This document shows, piece by piece, positions 5,881 through 7,776 of a stretch of 7,776 bases of DNA (the stretch's first letter is position 1; every line of letters starts with the position of its first letter). The position numbers and the translations under genes were made by a program. The stretch comes from Planctomycetota bacterium (GTDB lineage: Bacteria; Planctomycetota; Phycisphaerae; WQYP01). The stretch spans positions 1 to 7,776 of the forward strand of contig JAJZCT010000144.1 of NCBI GenBank assembly GCA_021828925.1, in the 5' to 3' direction. The notes beneath the pieces were generated by a model. That model saw nothing but the letters and a program-made list of their open reading frames with translations, searched no databases and was not told the origin of the DNA.

Positions 5881-7658
5881 TGACGCCTAACACGTGGATC
5901 CAAATGGGAGTATTTCTGCTGGTGCTCTGCGCGCTGGTTAAACCGCTTGGGGCATTTATGGCGCGGGTTTATGAGGGACAGTCGTGCGGGCTGGATAAAC
6001 CGCTGGGTTGGCTGGAACGGCTAACGTATCGGGCGGCGGGAATCAAGTCCGATCAGCCGATGACGTGGAAAACCTATGCCGTGGCGTTGCTGCTGTTTAA
6101 TCTGCTGGGCGGAGTGGCGGTTTATGCGCTGCAGCGATTGCAGGGATTTTTACCGCTGAATCCGGAACATCTGGGGGCGGTATCCCCCGATCTGGCTTGG
6201 AATACCGCGATCAGCTTTATCAGCAACACCAACTGGCAGAGCTACAACGGCGAAACCACCATGAGCTATCTGACGCAAATGCTGGCTCTGACCGTACAAA
6301 ATTTTGTCTCAGCGGCCACCGGCATGGCGGTGCTGGTAGCGCTGATCCGCGGTATCCGCGGCAAACAGACTGACAACATCGGGAATTTCTGGGTGGATCT
6401 GGTGCGTAGTACGCTTTACATCCTCCTGCCGCTATCGTTTGTTCTGGCATTGATTCTGGTCTCCCAGGGAGTGGTGCAGACGTTTTCACCGTATAAAAAA
6501 GTTCCGCTGCTTCAGCCGGTGAGCTATGTGCAATCCAGCACGAATGCAGTTGGCAAAACAATAAATAAGACCGTATGGGTGAAACACCAGATACTGCCCT
6601 TAGGCCCGGCGGCCTCACAAATTGCCATTAAACAATTGGGCACCAACGGCGGCGGATTTTTCGGCGTCAATTCAGCCCATCCGTTTGAAAATCCCAATCC
6701 TTTAAGTAATTTTCTGGAAGTTCTGGCGATATTGCTGATTCCCGCCTCACTGTGTTACACCTTTGGCCGCATGGTGGGGGACACGCGCCAAGGTTGGGCA
6801 ATTTTTGCAGCCATGATGATCATCTTTGTGCCGCTGATGGTCGGCTGTGTGTGGGCGGAACATACCGGCAACCCAAAATTGGCCGCCTTGGGTGTGAATC
6901 AACGCCCATCCGCCCTGATGTCCGGCGGCAATATGGAGGGAAAGGAAACACGTTTCGGCGTAACGGATTCCGCCATCTGGGCCACGGTCACCACCGCCGC
7001 TTCCAATGGCTCGGTAAACTCCATGCATGATTCCTATACACCATTGGGCGGATTAGTGCCGATGTGGCTGATGGAACTGGGCGAAGTGATTTTTGGCGGT
7101 GTGGGGTCCGGCCTGTACGGCATGCTGATGTTTGTCATCGTGGCAGTGTTTATTGCCGGGCTGATGGTGGGCCGCACGCCGGAATATCTGGGCAAGAAAA
7201 TTGAAGCCTTTGAAATGAAAATGGCGACGATTTGCGTGCTGGTTCCGCCGGCCCTGGTATTGGTGACCGCAGCGATCGCCTGCGTGACCGTTATGGGCAC
7301 CAGCGCATTGGCCAATCCCGGTGCCCACGGCTTTTCAGAAATTCTCTACTGGGCGAGTTCCGTAGGAAATAACAACGGCAGCGCCTTCGCCGGACTAGGC
7401 ACCAATACGCCATTTTACAACATCGCCGGCGGCATTCTTATGTGGGGATCGCGCTATTTTCTGATCGTGCCGACGCTGGCTCTGGCCGGCTCTCTGGCGA
7501 GAAAAAAGCAGATTCCTGTTTCCAGCGGAACGCTTCCGACGCATGACGCCCTGTTTACCGCCTGGCTGGTCGCCACGGTGGTGCTTATTGGCGCTTTGAC
7601 GTTCCTGCCCGCCCTGGCCTTAGGCCCGATAGTTGAATCTTTGCACCTTTGGCATTGA
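5880..7658 (+). CDS. kdpA: KdpA, potassium-binding and translocating subunit of the Kdp pump
   Basis: KdpA is the channel-like subunit of KdpFABC that binds K+ and moves it across the inner membrane when KdpB hydrolyses ATP. At 592 residues it is slightly longer than the E. coli protein (557). All four pore-loop selectivity regions are visible: TNWQSYNGE (from T117), GTNGGGFFGVNSAHPFENPN (from G254), AASNGSVNSMHDSYTPLGG (from A374) and GNNNGSAFAGLGTNTPFYN (N497-N499). About ten hydrophobic segments and the usual end ALTFLPALALGPIVE are present. A periplasmic-type insert (residues ~205-240, SPYKKVPLLQPVSYV) accounts for part of the extra length. GGAGAAG at 5868-5874 supports the start. Positions 7206-7271 inside the gene recur exactly at 7711-7776. 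The gene appears intact. Confidence 0.97.
   Translation: MTPNTWIQMGVFLLVLCALVKPLGAFMARVYEGQSCGLDKPLGWLERLTYRAAGIKSDQPMTWKTYAVALLLFNLLGGVAVYALQRLQGFLPLNPEHLGAVSPDLAWNTAISFISNTNWQSYNGETTMSYLTQMLALTVQNFVSAATGMAVLVALIRGIRGKQTDNIGNFWVDLVRSTLYILLPLSFVLALILVSQGVVQTFSPYKKVPLLQPVSYVQSSTNAVGKTINKTVWVKHQILPLGPAASQIAIKQLGTNGGGFFGVNSAHPFENPNPLSNFLEVLAILLIPASLCYTFGRMVGDTRQGWAIFAAMMIIFVPLMVGCVWAEHTGNPKLAALGVNQRPSALMSGGNMEGKETRFGVTDSAIWATVTTAASNGSVNSMHDSYTPLGGLVPMWLMELGEVIFGGVGSGLYGMLMFVIVAVFIAGLMVGRTPEYLGKKIEAFEMKMATICVLVPPALVLVTAAIACVTVMGTSALANPGAHGFSEILYWASSVGNNNGSAFAGLGTNTPFYNIAGGILMWGSRYFLIVPTLALAGSLARKKQIPVSSGTLPTHDALFTAWLVATVVLIGALTFLPALALGPIVESLHLWH
7206..7271 (+). repeat. 66-bp exact direct repeat, copy 1 (inside kdpA)
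   Basis: This stretch encodes AFEMKMATICVLVPPALVLV and two more residues in a membrane segment of KdpA, where it fits the family. It is identical over 66 bases to 7711-7776; the bases just before differ. This copy is the genuine one by protein context. Confidence 0.95.
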
Positions 7659-7707
7659 CGTGACGGTATTCCTTTGACCATAAACACCAATTGGAGTTGC
7701 AATAATC

Positions 7708-7776
7708 ATGGCCTTTGAAATGAAAATGGCGACGATTTGCGTGCTGGTTCCGCCGGCCCTGGTATTGGTGACCGCA
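7708..7776 (+). CDS. Start of the gene after kdpA (kdpB expected), sequence unreliable
   Basis: An ATG at 7708 lies 49 bases after the kdpA stop, with GGAG at 7692-7695, just where kdpB normally starts. The frame stays open to the window edge, but its codons after ATG are an exact copy of kdpA 7206-7271 and encode MAFEMKMATICVLVPPALVL and three further residues, a KdpA membrane segment. This does not look like a KdpB N-terminus, which is normally cytoplasmic and polar. Either the assembly jumped back into kdpA at this point, or a real partial duplication exists. The intergenic bases and the ATG may be genuine; the coding part should not be named kdpB on this evidence. Confidence 0.35.
   Translation, partial: MAFEMKMATICVLVPPALVLVTA
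7711..7776 (+). repeat. 66-bp exact direct repeat, copy 2 (window edge)
   Basis: This copy is identical to 7206-7271, displaced by 505 bases, and runs to the last base of the window, so its true length is unknown. It sits immediately after the ATG expected to open kdpB and keeps the kdpA reading frame. A terminal exact copy of nearby sequence is a usual sign of a mis-joined contig end. Confidence 0.95.

Noticed and set aside
6220..6618. Long minus-strand open frame inside kdpA
   Set aside because: It is a shadow of kdpA, whose protein motifs are unambiguous.

Overview
The window (about 54% G+C by eye) reads as chromosomal DNA of a Gram-negative-type bacterium. The gene types (a YhaM-like nuclease, a Tat-exported TIM-barrel protein, the kdp operon) would fit a member of the Planctomycetota/PVC group or a similar soil or water lineage. 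No rRNA or other marker gene is present, so this placement is weak. There is no tRNA, rRNA, CRISPR array, transposase or phage gene.

Layout. (1) Positions 47-1021, plus strand: an OB-fold/HD-domain 3'-5' exoribonuclease of the YhaM type. (2) 1022-1205: a short hairpin-rich gap between convergent genes. (3) 1206-1901, minus strand: a DtxR/MntR-family metalloregulator. (4) 1902-2237: a divergent promoter region with inverted repeats that look like regulator operators, a good sigma-70-type promoter facing right, and a 9-codon leader ORF with a strong ribosome binding site. (5) 2238-3668, plus strand: an NRAMP-superfamily divalent metal transporter, then a small single-span membrane protein (3681-3917) in the same apparent operon. 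(6) 3918-4170: a non-coding leader. (7) 4171-5520, plus strand: a Tat-signal TIM-barrel glycoside-hydrolase-like protein. (8) 5521-5701: the kdp promoter region with helically phased TTTACA repeats. (9) 5702-7658: the start of a kdp potassium-uptake operon (a 29-codon membrane peptide, kdpF, kdpA). (10) 7659-7776: the place where kdpB should begin, but from 7711 to the window end the sequence is an exact copy of an internal stretch of kdpA.

How the genes work together. The metalloregulator and the transporter form a textbook divergent regulator/target pair: metal-loaded repressor would bind the palindromes and cover the transporter's -35 box. Both proteins depart from the canonical manganese signatures at metal-binding positions, so the metal handled may not be Mn(II). 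The kdp genes encode the high-affinity K+ pump. Its upstream TTTACA motif recurs, in a 15-of-16 match, upstream of the exported TIM-barrel gene, which hints at shared control. The two most useful points for a second look are this non-canonical metal module and the 66-bp repeat at the right edge, which is most likely an assembly fault.
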